Positions 9,120 through 21,633 are shown, counted from the first letter of the stretch. The stretch: 64,000 bases of DNA from Solilutibacter silvestris (GCF_002895945.1 NZ_NPZB01000001.1:511501-575500), one strand, 5' to 3'. The notes: a model not told the origin generated them from the sequence alone. A program made the numbers and translations.

Positions 9120-10985
9120 ATGATGTTCCGCTCCATCCGCAACACCGCGCTTTGCCTGCTCGCCCTCGCGGCGGGCGGCTGCACCACGTTGTCGGCGTCG
9201 GACCACGCACACGCCGAAGCGATCGCGATTGCCGCACGCAGTGACGCGATCGATTGCCAGCGCGCCGACCGTTGCGCCGATCCTTCCGTCTTCGACAATG
9301 CCACGCCGCGGTCCGGCAACCGCACGCTGCTGCTCGACGATGGCCAGGATGCGTTGCTGGCGCGCATGCACATGATCCGCAGCGCACGCCAGCGCATCGA
9401 CCTGCAGACCTACATCTACAAGGAAGACGACGTCGGTCGCATGATCCTGCGCGAACTGGTCGGCGCAGCGCGGCGCGGCGTGCAGGTGCGCGTATTGATC
9501 GACCAGCTATCGGCGATGGAATCGCCCGACACGCTCGCCGCGCTGTCCGGCATCCACCGCAATTTCCAGTTGCGCATCTACAGCCCGCTGTTCAACCTCG
9601 GGCGCCCGAACTATGCCGACTACGTGCTCGCCAGTGTCGTGCGCTTCCGCCAGCTCAACCAGCGCATGCATACCAAGGCATTGGTGGTCGATGGGCAGGT
9701 CGGCGTCACCGGCGGCCGCAATTTCAGCGACGAATATTACGACTGGTCGCAGACCTACAACTTCCTCGATCGTGACGTGCTGGTTTCCGGACCCACGGCG
9801 AAGGCGATGCAGGACAACTTCGATGCCTTCTGGGTGGCGCCGCAAAGCGTTCCCGTCGAACAGCTCAACGATGTCGCCCGTATCCTGCTCGCGCGCGGGG
9901 TGCCGGCGTTGTCGGACAAGCGCTATGAAGTGCCTGAACGCGTGCAGGCGATGCAGAACCTGTCCAGTGATACGACGCTGCTGCGCACGCGTCTTGGCGA
10001 TGAGCTGATGCCGGTAGCCGAGGTCCAGTTCGTCGCCGATCCTCCGGGCAAGCATGATGTCAACGAGTCCGATCGCGCCGCCAATGCGCCAGCATCCGTG
10101 GTGCTGCGCGATGTCGTGGATGCGGCGAAGCATGAAGTGGTGATGCAGACGCCCTACCTGGTGTTGTCGCATGGCGCGCAACGCCTGTTCCAGTCGCTGC
10201 ATCGTCGTCCCGATGCGCCGCGCGTGATCGTGTCCACCAGCAGCCTGGCCGGCATCGACAATGCGTTGACCTATGCGATGGCCTACAAGTATCGTCGCCG
10301 CTACATCCAGCGTTTCGGCTTCGAGATGTACGAACTCAAGCCCTTCCCGCAGGACGTTCCGATGCGGGTCGACGAATACGAAGCGGATGACGATGACGGA
10401 TCCACCGTCACCGCGGACGGCCATCGCCACCATCCGTTGCCGGCCAATACCGAGGATGCATCGCGGCGCGGCGTGCTGCTGTATCGCCTCAATCGCCAGC
10501 AACCGCGGTCCGATCTTCCGCGCGTCGGCTTGCACGCGAAGTCGATCGTGGTCGATCGCAGTGTCGCCGTCGTCGGCACGCACAACTTCGATCCGCGTGG
10601 CGTCAACTACAACACCGAGAGTGCATTGGTCATCCGCGACCCGGCGTTCGCCGCGCTCGTGGCCGACAGCATCCAGCGCGAGACCTTGCCGGCGAACGCG
10701 TGGGTGATCGCGCCGCGTGAACCCGGCATCGCCGAGGTCGATGACGCCATCGTGCGCGCCAGCGAACGCCTGCCGCTCTTCGACTTGTGGCCGAGCCGCT
10801 ATGCCACCGCCTTCGAGTTTCGTGCCGGGCCCGAGTGCCCGAAGCCACTGCCCTTCCGCGACCCGGGCTTCTACCGTTGCTACCGGTCGGTCGGTGATTT
10901 CCCGGGTGTGCCTCTGCTGGGCGTGAAGTGGTGGATGACCCGTGTCGTCACCGCCTTCGGTGCCGGGATGACGCCGTTTCTCTAG
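9120..10985 (+). CDS. Phospholipase D / cardiolipin synthase-like lipoprotein
   Basis: A 621-residue protein with two HKD motifs: HTKALVVDGQVGVTGGRNF (His184) and HAKSIVVDRSVAVVGTHNFD (His472), defining the PLD superfamily. The N-terminus (FRSIRNTALCLLALAAGGC) looks like a lipoprotein signal, placing the enzyme in the periplasm or on a membrane face. Paired HKD motifs with a long insert resemble ClsC-like phospholipid synthases/hydrolases. Start: two adjacent ATGs at 9120 and 9123; the longer frame back to 9018 would precede the signal peptide and is rejected. It follows sixA closely but no functional link is evident. Confidence 0.88.
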   Translation: MMFRSIRNTALCLLALAAGGCTTLSASDHAHAEAIAIAARSDAIDCQRADRCADPSVFDNATPRSGNRTLLLDDGQDALLARMHMIRSARQRIDLQTYIYKEDDVGRMILRELVGAARRGVQVRVLIDQLSAMESPDTLAALSGIHRNFQLRIYSPLFNLGRPNYADYVLASVVRFRQLNQRMHTKALVVDGQVGVTGGRNFSDEYYDWSQTYNFLDRDVLVSGPTAKAMQDNFDAFWVAPQSVPVEQLNDVARILLARGVPALSDKRYEVPERVQAMQNLSSDTTLLRTRLGDELMPVAEVQFVADPPGKHDVNESDRAANAPASVVLRDVVDAAKHEVVMQTPYLVLSHGAQRLFQSLHRRPDAPRVIVSTSSLAGIDNALTYAMAYKYRRRYIQRFGFEMYELKPFPQDVPMRVDEYEADDDDGSTVTADGHRHHPLPANTEDASRRGVLLYRLNRQQPRSDLPRVGLHAKSIVVDRSVAVVGTHNFDPRGVNYNTESALVIRDPAFAALVADSIQRETLPANAWVIAPREPGIAEVDDAIVRASERLPLFDLWPSRYATAFEFRAGPECPKPLPFRDPGFYRCYRSVGDFPGVPLLGVKWWMTRVVTAFGAGMTPFL

Positions 10986-11103
10986 GCCCCCAGGGCCAAT
11001 TCGGACCATGACTCCAGTTGTGTGACTTCTGGCACGGGCCAAAGTCGATTTGGTGTTGTACTTTACCAACACACCGAAACAACATCACACCAAGGAGTCC
11101 CCC

Positions 11104-11289
11104 ATGAACGTCTACACCATGCCCAAGACCGTCCGCACCGCCAACCCGCAAGCGGCCCATGCCAACCCATCCACCTATGAACGCCAGGAAGCCGCTCCGT
11201 TCGGCACCGGCTACGGCCGCAGCAGCGGTTATGTGCAGCGTCCCCGTTACACCCGCGACTGGGCACCGGCCCGTTTCACCATGCGCTGA
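11104..11289 (+). CDS. Small conserved-looking protein of unknown function
   Basis: A 61-residue basic, Tyr/Arg-rich protein (MNVYTMPKTVRTANPQ ... VQRPRYTRDWAPARFTMR) with a strong AAGGAG ribosome binding site 8 bp upstream. No transmembrane segment or known domain is visible. The frame opens earlier (11050), but the ribosome binding site selects ATG 11104. A GTGTTG ... CAACAC inverted repeat lies just upstream (11053-11072). I do not recognise the family. Confidence 0.65.
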   Translation: MNVYTMPKTVRTANPQAAHANPSTYERQEAAPFGTGYGRSSGYVQRPRYTRDWAPARFTMR

Positions 11290-11341
11290 TCGCCCGACCA
11301 CGGGTTAGGCTGGACACCCGATTGCCCCGGTGCCAGCCAGA

Positions 11342-11764
11342 ATGATGTTCCGCCGCCAGACCACGCTCGAGCAGTTGAATGCCCTGTCCCGCAATACCCT
11401 GATGGAGCCGCTCGGCATCGTCTTTACCGAATTGGGCACCGATTTCCTGCGCGCGACGATGCCGGTGGGTACCCGCACCCATCAGCCATACGGGCTGTTG
11501 CATGGAGGCGCGTCGGCGGCGCTGGCGGAAACACTGGGCAGTACTGCCGCCGGCCTGTGCGTCGGCGAAGACGAAGGCGTCGTTGGGATCGAAATCAACG
11601 CCAATCACCTGCGCGGCGTGCGCGAGGGCGTGGTCACGGGGACCGCCCGCCCCCTGCATGTCGGTCGTTCGACCCAGGTCTGGGAGATGCGGATCGAGGA
11701 CGCCGCTGGCGAACTGGTCTGCATCTCGCGCCTGACGCTGGCGGTGATCCGCCGCCGCAGCTAA
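11342..11764 (+). CDS. Hotdog-fold acyl-CoA thioesterase (PaaI/MenI type)
   Basis: About 140 residues with the hotdog signature [20 protein letters not shown], in which the conserved His/Gly pair and the Glu/Asp on the following helix form the active site, and the beta-strand pattern [20 protein letters not shown]. Members hydrolyse aromatic or 1,4-dihydroxy-2-naphthoyl CoA thioesters. Two start positions are possible (11330 and 11342). The stop codon overlaps that of convergent aqpZ by four bases. Confidence 0.85.
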   Translation: MMFRRQTTLEQLNALSRNTLMEPLGIVFTELGTDFLRATMPVGTRTHQPYGLLHGGASAALAETLGSTAAGLCVGEDEGVVGIEINANHLRGVREGVVTGTARPLHVGRSTQVWEMRIEDAAGELVCISRLTLAVIRRRS

Positions 11765-12498
11765 GCGGTCGTCGCTTCATCTCCCAACCAACGGTAGATC
11801 AGTCCGCCGAGGACCGCCCCGATGGCCGGTGCCACCCAGAACAGCCACAGCTGGCTCATCGCGCCGCTGCCGGCGAACAATGCCACGGCCGTCGAGCGCG
11901 CCGGATTCACCGAGGTATTGGTCACCGGGATGCTGATCAAGTGGATCAGGGTGAGTCCGAGGCCGATCGCGATCGGCGCGAATCCGGCCGGCACCAGCCG
12001 ATGGGTCGACCCCATGATGATGATGAGGAACAGCGCCGTCATCACCACTTCGCACAGGAAGGCCGCGCCGAGACTGTAGCCGCCGGGCGACAGCGCACCG
12101 TAGCCGTTGCTGGCGAATGCGCCTGCGGTGGAGTGATCGTCCAGTGCGGCCGGAACCAGATGGAAGTCGGGGTTGCCGCTGGCGATCTGATAGAGGACGA
12201 AGGCCGCGAGTGCGCCGCCGAGCACCTGGGCGATGACATAGCCGGGCAGATCCTTGGCCGGCAGTCTTCCGCCCACCACCAGTCCGAGGCTGACCGCAGG
12301 ATTGAAGTTGCCGCCGGAAATATGGCCGAACGCATAAGCGCCGGTAAGGACGGTCAGGCCGAATGCCAGTGCCACGCCGACGAAACCGATGCCGAGGGGG
12401 TTGCTGTCGCCGCCGAACTTGGCCGCCAGCACCGCGCTGCCGCACCCGCCCAGCACCAGCCAGAACGTGCCGAGGAACTCCGCCACAAGTTTCTTCAT
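11761..12498 (-). CDS. aqpZ: Aquaporin Z
   Basis: A 245-residue six-helix membrane channel with both half-helix NPA motifs in NFNPAVSLG and [12 protein letters not shown], and the N-terminal [20 protein letters not shown] characteristic of AqpZ. Mediates water flux across the inner membrane. Arg immediately after the second NPA is the selectivity-filter residue. Tail-to-tail with the thioesterase gene. Confidence 0.95.
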   Translation of the reverse strand: MKKLVAEFLGTFWLVLGGCGSAVLAAKFGGDSNPLGIGFVGVALAFGLTVLTGAYAFGHISGGNFNPAVSLGLVVGGRLPAKDLPGYVIAQVLGGALAAFVLYQIASGNPDFHLVPAALDDHSTAGAFASNGYGALSPGGYSLGAAFLCEVVMTALFLIIIMGSTHRLVPAGFAPIAIGLGLTLIHLISIPVTNTSVNPARSTAVALFAGSGAMSQLWLFWVAPAIGAVLGGLIYRWLGDEATTA

Positions 12499-12574
12499 TT
12501 CGGGACTCCCCCTGAACGCCGGATCGGCGCCGCCGAACTATCGCACGGGCCTGTCAAGAGACGTTGACTGGCCC

Positions 12575-12597
12575 GGAATCCGAGGATTCCGTATACT
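12575..12597 (+). promoter_or_regulatory. Palindrome plus -10-like element before cytochrome c5 gene
   Basis: A perfect inverted repeat GGAATCC-GA-GGATTCC (12575-12590) is followed immediately by TATACT (12592-12597), an excellent -10 hexamer for the downstream cytochrome gene. No well-spaced -35 is apparent. A protein bound at the palindrome would cover the -35/spacer region, so this may be an activator or repressor site. Confidence 0.4.
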
Positions 12598-12647
12598 GAA
12601 CAGCTATGTGCGGCCGGGGCCGCAGGCCTCACAGCACAGGTAAACGC

Positions 12648-13172
12648 GTGAATCGATCCGATCTCGACTTCCTGAAGAAATTCTCGGTGGTGATTGCCAT
12701 CTTGCTGTCCACCACCATCGTGCTGATTTTCCTTGGCAGTCACCTGGCGGAGAAGTACCACAAATACGAAGTGACACCGCAGGCCGCGGCCCAGACCGAA
12801 GCGCGCATCGCGCCGGTGGGTGCGGTGTTCGCAGGTGAAGCAGGCAAGATCGAACACGCCGCCGCCGAAGACGCCGCGAAAAAGCGCGCCGCGTCGGAAG
12901 TCGCCTACGGCGGCACCACTGACGGCAAGATCATCTTCGGCAACCTCTGCACCGGCTGCCACACCAGCGGTGCCGGCGGCGCACCGACGCTGGACGCCGC
13001 GCACTGGGCCGCGCGCGCGGCCGAAGGCAAGGACACGCTGTACCAGCATGCGATCAATGGCTTCACCGGCAATTCCGGAGTGATGCCGGCCAAGGGCGGC
13101 AACCCGGCGCTGACCGATGCGCAGGTCAAGGCGACGGTGGACTGGATGGTGGCGCAGGCCACCGGCAAGTAA
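12648..13172 (+). CDS. Membrane-anchored cytochrome c5-type monoheme protein
   Basis: A 174-residue protein beginning at GTG 12648 (VNRSDLDFLKKFSVVIAILL), with one N-terminal membrane anchor (about residues 10-28), an Ala/Glu-rich linker, and a C-terminal class I cytochrome c domain. It has one heme-binding motif, LCTGCH (Cys101, Cys104, His105), and an axial Met in GVMPAKGG. Likely a periplasm-facing electron carrier. The GTG start is chosen because the anchor follows directly; an ATG at 12606 lies close to the -10 element. Confidence 0.85.
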   Translation: MNRSDLDFLKKFSVVIAILLSTTIVLIFLGSHLAEKYHKYEVTPQAAAQTEARIAPVGAVFAGEAGKIEHAAAEDAAKKRAASEVAYGGTTDGKIIFGNLCTGCHTSGAGGAPTLDAAHWAARAAEGKDTLYQHAINGFTGNSGVMPAKGGNPALTDAQVKATVDWMVAQATGK

Positions 13173-13174
13173 AA

Positions 13175-13822
13175 ATGTCCGATGCGTCCCTGCAATTGGC
13201 GGGGCCGGTCGGCGCGCTGGAAGCGAAACTCGAATTCCCCGATGCCGGCGTCGCGCGACGGGCCGGCTGCGCCATCGTCTGCCATCCGCTGCCCACCGAC
13301 GGCGGCACCATGGACAACAAGGTGGTGACGACGACCGCGCGGGCCTTGCGCGAACTCGGCATCACCACGCTGCGTTTCAACTTCCGCGGCACCGGGCAAT
13401 CGGCCGGTCACTTCGATGGCGGCGCCGGCGAACGCGACGACCTGCGTGCGGTCGCTGACTGGCTGCGCGCGTCGCGTCCCGATGATGTGTTGTGGCTCGC
13501 CGGCTTCAGCTTCGGCAGCTATGTCTCGCTGCGGATGAATGGTGAACTGGCGCCGGCCGCGTTGATCTCGATCGCGCCGCCGGTCGGGCGCTGGGAGTTC
13601 GATCAGGTGCCGACGCCGCCGATGCCGTGGTTGGTGGTGCAGGGCACGGCCGACGAAATCGTCGATCCGCAGGCAGTCGCGCGCTGGTTCGCCGGCCTCG
13701 GCGCGCCGCAGGGTGCGCTGGTGGAATTGCCGGAGACCTCGCACTTCTTCCATCGCAAACTGATCGATCTGCGCCAAGTCCTTCAGCACTGGGCGCAACC
13801 ATTGTTGCCGCCCGTGGCATGA
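13175..13822 (+). CDS. Alpha/beta hydrolase (dienelactone hydrolase-like)
   Basis: A 215-residue cytosolic hydrolase. The nucleophile elbow is GFSFGSY (Ser112), the oxyanion-region segment is IVCHPLPTDGGTMDNKVV, and a terminal ETSHFFH holds the catalytic His. This pattern (CHPHP-like motif, short size) fits the conserved bacterial hydrolases annotated as alpha/beta hydrolase or serine aminopeptidase S33-like. Substrate unknown. It begins 3 bp after the cytochrome stop and ends 10 bp before zapE, so the three genes may be co-transcribed. Confidence 0.8.
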   Translation: MSDASLQLAGPVGALEAKLEFPDAGVARRAGCAIVCHPLPTDGGTMDNKVVTTTARALRELGITTLRFNFRGTGQSAGHFDGGAGERDDLRAVADWLRASRPDDVLWLAGFSFGSYVSLRMNGELAPAALISIAPPVGRWEFDQVPTPPMPWLVVQGTADEIVDPQAVARWFAGLGAPQGALVELPETSHFFHRKLIDLRQVLQHWAQPLLPPVA

Positions 13823-13832
13823 GCGCGGACCG

Positions 13833-14942
13833 ATGAGTGCAGAATCCGCGCCATTACCCAGCCAGCGTTACGGCGAAGGCGTGGCGCGCGGCGATTGGCA
13901 GGACGATCCGGCACAACGCGCGGTGCTGGTCGAACTCGATCGCATCCAGCGCGCAGTGCTGGCGCAACCGGCGCGGGCATCGGGATTGCTGTCGCGATTG
14001 TTCGGCGGCGATGCCGTGGCGCGCGAGGTGCCCGGCCTGTACCTGTGGGGTGGCGTCGGTCGCGGCAAGACCTTCCTGGTCGACCTGTTCTACGACGGCC
14101 TGCCGATCGCGCGCAAGCAACGCACGCATTTCCACCGATTCATGCGCGAACTGCATGCGCGGTTGCGCACGCATGCCGGCGAAAGCGATCCGTTGACGAT
14201 CGTCGCGCGCGAGTGGCGCGAGAAGCTGCAGGTGCTGGTGCTCGACGAATTCGTGGTCACCGACATCGGTGACGCAATGCTGCTGTCGCGATTGCTGCGC
14301 GGCCTGTTCGAGGGTGGCGTCACCCTCGTCACCACCTCCAACACGGCGCCCGGCCAGTTGTATCGCGATGGCCTGCAGCGCGCGAGTTTCCTGCCTGCCA
14401 TCGACCTGCTGGAACAGCATTGCCACGTACTGGAAATTCCCAGCGCTACCGACTACCGCCTGCGTGCATTGACGCGATCGCCGGTGTACCGGACGCCGCT
14501 GGATGCGCACTCGGATGCGTGGCTGCAGCAGCGCTGGCGCGAACTCGGTGGCGACGATGGCCATCGCGATGCCAGCCTCGACATCGAAGGTCGGCGCATT
14601 CCGGTGCGCGCGCGCAGCAAGGGCTTGGCCTGGTTCGATTTCAACGCGTTGTGCGATGGCCCGCGCGGCACCACCGACTACATCGAGATCGCGCAGGAAT
14701 TCCACGCAGTGCTGATCGGCGGCATTCCGGTGTTCGATGGAAACAACGACGATCCCGCGCGCCGCTTCATCAACGCCATCGACGAGTTCTACGATCGTCG
14801 CGTCAAACTGGTGTGCACCGCAGCCGCGATGCCGCTGGAGTTGTATCGCGGCGAGCGGTTGGCCGCGATGTTCGAGCGCACCACGTCGCGCCTGATCGAA
14901 ATGCAGAGCACGGAGTACTTGACGCAACAGCATCTGGGTTGA
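13833..14942 (+). CDS. zapE: Cell division ATPase ZapE (AFG1-like)
   Basis: A 369-residue AFG1/ZapE-family P-loop ATPase with Walker A in LWGGVGRGKTFLVDLFYD (about residues 71-88), Walker B in LQVLVLDEFVVTDIGDAM, and the family C-terminal pattern FIN-IDEFYDRRVKLV. ZapE interacts with FtsZ at constricting division sites in E. coli. The length is normal and no key residue is missing. Preceded by a hydrolase gene with a 10-bp gap. Confidence 0.93.
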   Translation: MSAESAPLPSQRYGEGVARGDWQDDPAQRAVLVELDRIQRAVLAQPARASGLLSRLFGGDAVAREVPGLYLWGGVGRGKTFLVDLFYDGLPIARKQRTHFHRFMRELHARLRTHAGESDPLTIVAREWREKLQVLVLDEFVVTDIGDAMLLSRLLRGLFEGGVTLVTTSNTAPGQLYRDGLQRASFLPAIDLLEQHCHVLEIPSATDYRLRALTRSPVYRTPLDAHSDAWLQQRWRELGGDDGHRDASLDIEGRRIPVRARSKGLAWFDFNALCDGPRGTTDYIEIAQEFHAVLIGGIPVFDGNNDDPARRFINAIDEFYDRRVKLVCTAAAMPLELYRGERLAAMFERTTSRLIEMQSTEYLTQQHLG

Positions 14943-14978
14943 GGTAGGATCGGCCGGACACGACAAGGGGAGAAGTCG

Positions 14979-15686
14979 ATGCGCGCAATCGTGCTTTGGG
15001 GAATATTGGCTGTTGCTTCGGTTGCGCACGCGGGAACCCCGCTGCCCGATGGCCCGCATGTGGTGACGAGTGGTGAAGGCAAGTTGTCGGTGGCGCCGGA
15101 CATGGCAACCCTTCGTCTTGTCGTGGAGAAGCGCGACGCATCCCCAGCAGTCACAAAGCAGCAAGCCGACCAAGCCGTCAATCGTTTTCTCGATGCGCTG
15201 GCCAAGCGCAGAGTCGCGGCCGCGGACATCACTGCTTCCGATCTCGGCTTGTCAGAAGACAACGGACGTAACGATGCCGGCAGGCGCGTCTCGAACGGAT
15301 TTGTCGCGGAGCGTTCGATTGAAGTGAAATTGCGCGACGTGAAACAACTGGATGCCGTTCTTGATGATGCGCTGGCGGCGGGTGTCAATCATTTCGGCGA
15401 CACCACGTTCGGATCGTCGCGCGAAGAGGCATTGGTCGCGCAGGCGCGCTTGCTCGCGGCGCAGGATGCGCGGCACAAGGCCGAGCAGCTGGCCAGAGGC
15501 GTCTCGGCGCAAGTCGGCAAGGTTTACAGCATCGACAGCACGGGCTCAAGCAACAGTGCGCGTTATCGCGGCGATGAGCTCGGCACCATCACCGTCACGG
15601 CGTCGAAGGACGTTCCAGCGCGCTATCTGCAACCGCAAATCGAATTCAAGGAACGCGTCCAGGTCGTGTTCGACCTGCAACGCTGA
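14979..15686 (+). CDS. Secreted SIMPL-domain (DUF541) protein
   Basis: A 235-residue exported protein with signal peptide MRAIVLWGILAVASVAHAGT followed by a SIMPL/DUF541 domain: HVVTSGEGKLSVAPDMATLR and VEKRDASPAVTKQQADQAVN, ending with FKERVQVVFDLQ. Family members are periplasmic or outer-membrane proteins linked to oxidative stress and envelope stability; the molecular role is unclear. Good GGGGAG ribosome binding site at -10. Convergent with the antiporter gene, 12 bp apart. Confidence 0.85.
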   Translation: MRAIVLWGILAVASVAHAGTPLPDGPHVVTSGEGKLSVAPDMATLRLVVEKRDASPAVTKQQADQAVNRFLDALAKRRVAAADITASDLGLSEDNGRNDAGRRVSNGFVAERSIEVKLRDVKQLDAVLDDALAAGVNHFGDTTFGSSREEALVAQARLLAAQDARHKAEQLARGVSAQVGKVYSIDSTGSSNSARYRGDELGTITVTASKDVPARYLQPQIEFKERVQVVFDLQR

Positions 15687-15698
15687 CGCGATGCGGCG

Positions 15699-17522
15699 TC
15701 ACACCGCCGGCAACGTTTCCTCGCTGTCTTGCTTCGCCGCCGAACCCAGCAGCCCTTCGCCGAGGTCGGCGGCGAACAGTTGTTCCAGCTCCTTGCGCGC
15801 GTCCGCCGAAGTCTGTTTCAACGCATCCTCGTCGTCATAGACCAGGTGTTGTGCGGCCAGCACGCGTTCGTCGGCGGCCTTGAAGCGGCGCATGCGATCG
15901 TCGGCGATTTCCGGCGGCATGCCCAGCGCGACCAAGGCGTCGCGGCCAGTCCTGAGCGCGGAAAAGAACGTTTCGCGAATCGGAGTGACGCCGAAATCCA
16001 TCAGCTGCCAGGCGTGGCGGCGATCGCGCGCGCGGGCAAGGATGGTCGCGGTCGGGTTGATGCGCTTGATCAGGCGCACCGTGCGCAGGCTGTCCTCGAC
16101 GCTGCCCATCGCCACCACGAACAAGCGGATGTGCTGGGCGCCGGCGGAGCGCAACAGTTCCGGCTTGGTGGGATCGCCGTAGTAGATCGGATTGCCGAAG
16201 CGGCGGAAAAATTCCACCTGTTCGACGTCGGAATCGATGGCGACGAAACGCACGTTCTGGGTGAACAGCAGGCGCGCGACGATCTGGCCGAAGCGGCCGA
16301 AGCCGGCAATCATCACCTGCGGCTGGTCGTCGGGAATCGTGTCGAACGGACGGTCATCGCGCTTCTTGCGTTCGCGCCCCACCAGTTTGCTGACGCCGAT
16401 CAACAGCACCGGCGTCACCGCCATCGACAAGCCGACGATCGCAGTCAACTGGTCGCGCACGACAGGCGTCAGCAATTGCACGCTCTGCGCCTGGTTGAAC
16501 ACCACGAAGGCGAATTCGCCGCCCAGCGACAACACCGAGGCCAGCAACAACGCGCCGCGCGCATCGAGCCGCCCCGGACGCAGGCCGATCGCGAACAGGA
16601 TGGCGAACTTCACGGTCATCAACACCGCGACGCCCGAGGCGATCAGCAGTGGTTGCGCGGCGATCTGCTTGAGATCGATGCTCATGCCGACGGCCATGAA
16701 GAACAGGCCGAGCAGCAAGCCTTCGAATGGCTGGATCTGCGATTCCAGCTCGTGGCGGAATTCGGAATCGGCGAGGATCACGCCGGCGATGAAGGCGCCA
16801 AGGCCGGCGCTGAGGCCGGCGAGTTCGAGGAACCATGCGCTGCCCAGCACCACCAGCAATGCCGCCGCGGTGAACACTTCCGGCATGCCGGTGCGGGCGA
16901 CGACGTTGAACAGGTGTCGCAACAACAGGCGACCGCCCAACAGCAATATCGCGATCGCGCCGACGCCCTTGGCGACAGCCAGCCATGGTGACGTAGCTGC
17001 GTGTTGCACGCTGCCGAGCAACGGGATCGCCGCCAGCAGCGGGATCGCCGCGATGTCCTGGAACAGCAGGATGGCGAAGGCGAGGCGACCGTGGTTGCTG
17101 CCGAGTTCGCTGCGTTCGGACAACAGCTGCAAGCCGACGGCGGTGGACGACAATGCCAATGCGACACCGACGACCAGTGCCGCATTCGAGGTGAAGCCGT
17201 AGAACCAGCAGATCGTGCCCATCGCCAACGCGGTCAGGACGACCTGCAGCGCGCCGACGCCAAACACCGCGCCACGCATCACCTTTAGCCGCGGCAGCGA
17301 CAGTTCCAGGCCGATCACGAACAGCATCATCACCACGCCGATCTCGCTGGCGGTAAGCACGCCTGCGGGATCGGAGACGACTTTCAGCGCGTGCGGGCCG
17401 AGCAGCACGCCAGCGGCGAGATAGCCGAGCACTGCACCGAGGCCGAAGCGCTTGAACACCGGCACCGCGATCACCGCGGCCAGCAGGAAGACAAGGGCGA
17501 GTTGCAGACCGCTATCGGGCAT
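15699..17522 (-). CDS. Kef-type (CPA2) monovalent cation:proton antiporter with RCK domain
   Basis: A 607-residue protein. The N-terminal ~380 residues form a CPA2 antiporter domain with many membrane segments ([36 protein letters not shown]), followed by a TrkA-N/RCK Rossmann domain beginning [17 protein letters not shown], and a short acidic tail. KefB/KefC proteins export potassium in exchange for protons in response to electrophiles. Start chosen at [14 protein letters not shown] (17522); the frame remains open to 18233 but that part overlaps queF on the other strand and has no family similarity. Divergent from queF with a 57-bp shared promoter region. Confidence 0.9.
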   Translation of the reverse strand: MPDSGLQLALVFLLAAVIAVPVFKRFGLGAVLGYLAAGVLLGPHALKVVSDPAGVLTASEIGVVMMLFVIGLELSLPRLKVMRGAVFGVGALQVVLTALAMGTICWFYGFTSNAALVVGVALALSSTAVGLQLLSERSELGSNHGRLAFAILLFQDIAAIPLLAAIPLLGSVQHAATSPWLAVAKGVGAIAILLLGGRLLLRHLFNVVARTGMPEVFTAAALLVVLGSAWFLELAGLSAGLGAFIAGVILADSEFRHELESQIQPFEGLLLGLFFMAVGMSIDLKQIAAQPLLIASGVAVLMTVKFAILFAIGLRPGRLDARGALLLASVLSLGGEFAFVVFNQAQSVQLLTPVVRDQLTAIVGLSMAVTPVLLIGVSKLVGRERKKRDDRPFDTIPDDQPQVMIAGFGRFGQIVARLLFTQNVRFVAIDSDVEQVEFFRRFGNPIYYGDPTKPELLRSAGAQHIRLFVVAMGSVEDSLRTVRLIKRINPTATILARARDRRHAWQLMDFGVTPIRETFFSALRTGRDALVALGMPPEIADDRMRRFKAADERVLAAQHLVYDDEDALKQTSADARKELEQLFAADLGEGLLGSAAKQDSEETLPAV

Positions 17523-17579
17523 GTGGTTTCCTCCGAAGGGCATTATGCGGGTGTTACCGCGTCGGGCGATAATTCCATC

Positions 17580-18392
17580 ATGCATACCCCCGAAGACAGC
17601 CAGCTCGGCCGCGAGGTCGACTATCCCCGGCACTACGATCCCGCGCTGCTGTTCCCGATCCCGCGCACGCAAGGTCGCGACGAACTCGGGATTCGCGCCG
17701 ATGCGTTGCCGTTCATCGGCCACGATCGCTGGCAGGGTTACGAACTCGGCTGGCTCGACGCGCGCGGCAAGCCGGTGGTCGCGACCGCGACGTTCGAAGT
17801 GCCGGCGACATCGCCGAACCTGGTCGAATCGAAATCGTTCAAGCTCTACCTCAATTCCTTCAACGCACATCGCATCGAATCGCCCGAGGAATTGCAGCGG
17901 ATCCTCGAGCGCGATCTGGCAAACGTCGCCGGTGCACCAGTGCGAATGCGTTTCGGCGTACCGCCGTTGCGCGAGGAGGATGGTGGCGAGTGCATCGACG
18001 GGCTCGATATCGCCATCGACCATTACGGGCCACCCGATCCGGCATTGCTGATCTGTGCTGGCGCCGATGTCGAGGAGGCGCTTGTTTCCCATCTGCTGAA
18101 ATCGAATTGCCCGGTGACCGGGCAACCCGACTGGGCAACATTGCAGATCCGTTACCTCGGCCCGCGCATCGATCGTGCAGGGCTGTTGCGCTACATCGTC
18201 GGTTTTCGCGACCAGCGCGAATTCCACGAACAATGCGTGGAGCGGATTTTCGTCGATGTGCTGGCACGTTGCCGGCCGCAGGTATTGTCGGTGGAGGCGC
18301 GTTACACCCGCCGCGGCGGGCTAGACATCAACCCGTGGCGGGCGACGCCGGGCAGCGAACCACCGGAAGTGTGGAGAACACCACGGCAATGA
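17580..18392 (+). CDS. queF: NADPH-dependent 7-cyano-7-deazaguanine reductase QueF
   Basis: A 270-residue bimodular (E. coli-type) QueF that reduces preQ0 to preQ1 in queuosine tRNA modification. The nucleophilic Cys177 and proton-donor Asp184 are in [20 protein letters not shown], and the substrate/NADPH motif is [13 protein letters not shown]. Shows that the host makes or salvages 7-deazaguanines, which is relevant to the QueC-like enzyme of the island at 58.0 kb. Start at MHTPED; the frame upstream overlaps the antiporter gene. Confidence 0.95.
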   Translation: MHTPEDSQLGREVDYPRHYDPALLFPIPRTQGRDELGIRADALPFIGHDRWQGYELGWLDARGKPVVATATFEVPATSPNLVESKSFKLYLNSFNAHRIESPEELQRILERDLANVAGAPVRMRFGVPPLREEDGGECIDGLDIAIDHYGPPDPALLICAGADVEEALVSHLLKSNCPVTGQPDWATLQIRYLGPRIDRAGLLRYIVGFRDQREFHEQCVERIFVDVLARCRPQVLSVEARYTRRGGLDINPWRATPGSEPPEVWRTPRQ

Positions 18393-18483
18393 CCAGCAAA
18401 ATGAATACGGGCGTGATGCCGCTTTAACATCCGTCGTGGCATCGTCATGGGCCACCTCGTCATCAAGACCCAAGGAGTTCAAC

Positions 18484-18750
18484 ATGAGTGGAAACGCAGA
18501 AGACGTCGATCCCCTGTTCAAGGATGCGCAGACCGGTTCCATGTCCACCGAACAGCCCGCGGATGGCGGCGGCGGTGCGGGCGAACAGAGTTACACGGTC
18601 AAGTCGGGCGACACATTGTCGGCGATCGCCAAGCAGTTCTATGGCAGTGCCAACAAGTATAACGTGATTTTCGAAGCCAACCGCGACATTCTCGACGATC
18701 CCAACAAGATCAAGCCGGGCCAGACCCTCAAGATCCCGGCCGCCGAATAA
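18484..18750 (+). CDS. LysM-domain protein
   Basis: An 88-residue protein with an acidic, Gly-rich N-terminal half and one C-terminal LysM module ([20 protein letters not shown] to [11 protein letters not shown]), which binds peptidoglycan. No signal peptide is seen. This layout resembles the LysM half of YgaU/Kbp-type proteins but without a BON domain. Good AAGGAG ribosome binding site upstream. Confidence 0.85.
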   Translation: MSGNAEDVDPLFKDAQTGSMSTEQPADGGGGAGEQSYTVKSGDTLSAIAKQFYGSANKYNVIFEANRDILDDPNKIKPGQTLKIPAAE

Positions 18751-18795
18751 TTCCGGTATTTCCGTTTCGCCACCCATATTCGAGAGAACGAATCC

Positions 18796-19287
18796 ATGAA
18801 GCAGACCCGTCTTTCGCTGGTCCTGTCCTCGGCGCTGATCGCCAGCGTCGCCATCGTCGGTTGCAAGAAGAAGGATGAAGCGCCGCCGCCCGCGCCGGCT
18901 GCAACCGCTCCCGCGCCTGCCCCGGTTGCGGCCGCTGCTACCGCTTCCGTCGCTGCGGTCGATCTCGGCAGCGCCGTCGGCGCCGATCTCAAGATCACCG
19001 CGCCGGCCACCACCTTCAAGCCCAAGGACACGGTCTATGCGTCCGTGACCACCGCCACCAGCGATCCCGCCGCCACCGTTCCGGGCAAGCTGACGGCCAA
19101 GTGGTCGTACGACAAGGCCGGCACGCAAGTGAAGGCCGGCGAAGAAACCAAGGAAGTGAACTTCTCTGGTCCCGGTACCACCGACTTCTTCCTGAAGATG
19201 GCATCGGGACTCCCGGTCGGCAAGTACAAAGTCGAAGTGTCGCTCGACGGTGCCGTGGTCCAGACCAAGGAGTTCGAGGTCAAGTGA
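18796..19287 (+). CDS. Putative lipoprotein of unknown function
   Basis: A 163-residue protein with a lipoprotein signal (LVLSSALIASVAIVGC, lipidated Cys about residue 22), a Lys-rich patch, a Pro/Ala linker (APPPAPAATAPAPAPVAAAA), then a roughly 100-residue beta-rich domain (FKPKDTVYASVTTATSDPA ... KYKVEVSLDGAVVQTKEFEVK). Likely anchored in the outer or inner membrane with a periplasmic domain. I do not recognise a named family. Follows the LysM gene by 45 bp and may share its transcript, ending at the terminator 19340-19370. Confidence 0.75.
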   Translation: MKQTRLSLVLSSALIASVAIVGCKKKDEAPPPAPAATAPAPAPVAAAATASVAAVDLGSAVGADLKITAPATTFKPKDTVYASVTTATSDPAATVPGKLTAKWSYDKAGTQVKAGEETKEVNFSGPGTTDFFLKMASGLPVGKYKVEVSLDGAVVQTKEFEVK

Positions 19288-19303
19288 CCTGACCGCCGCC
19301 TGA

Positions 19304-21607
<2,304 letters not shown>

Positions 21608-21633
21608 TCGTCAGGCTGCACTGGTGAAACGAA

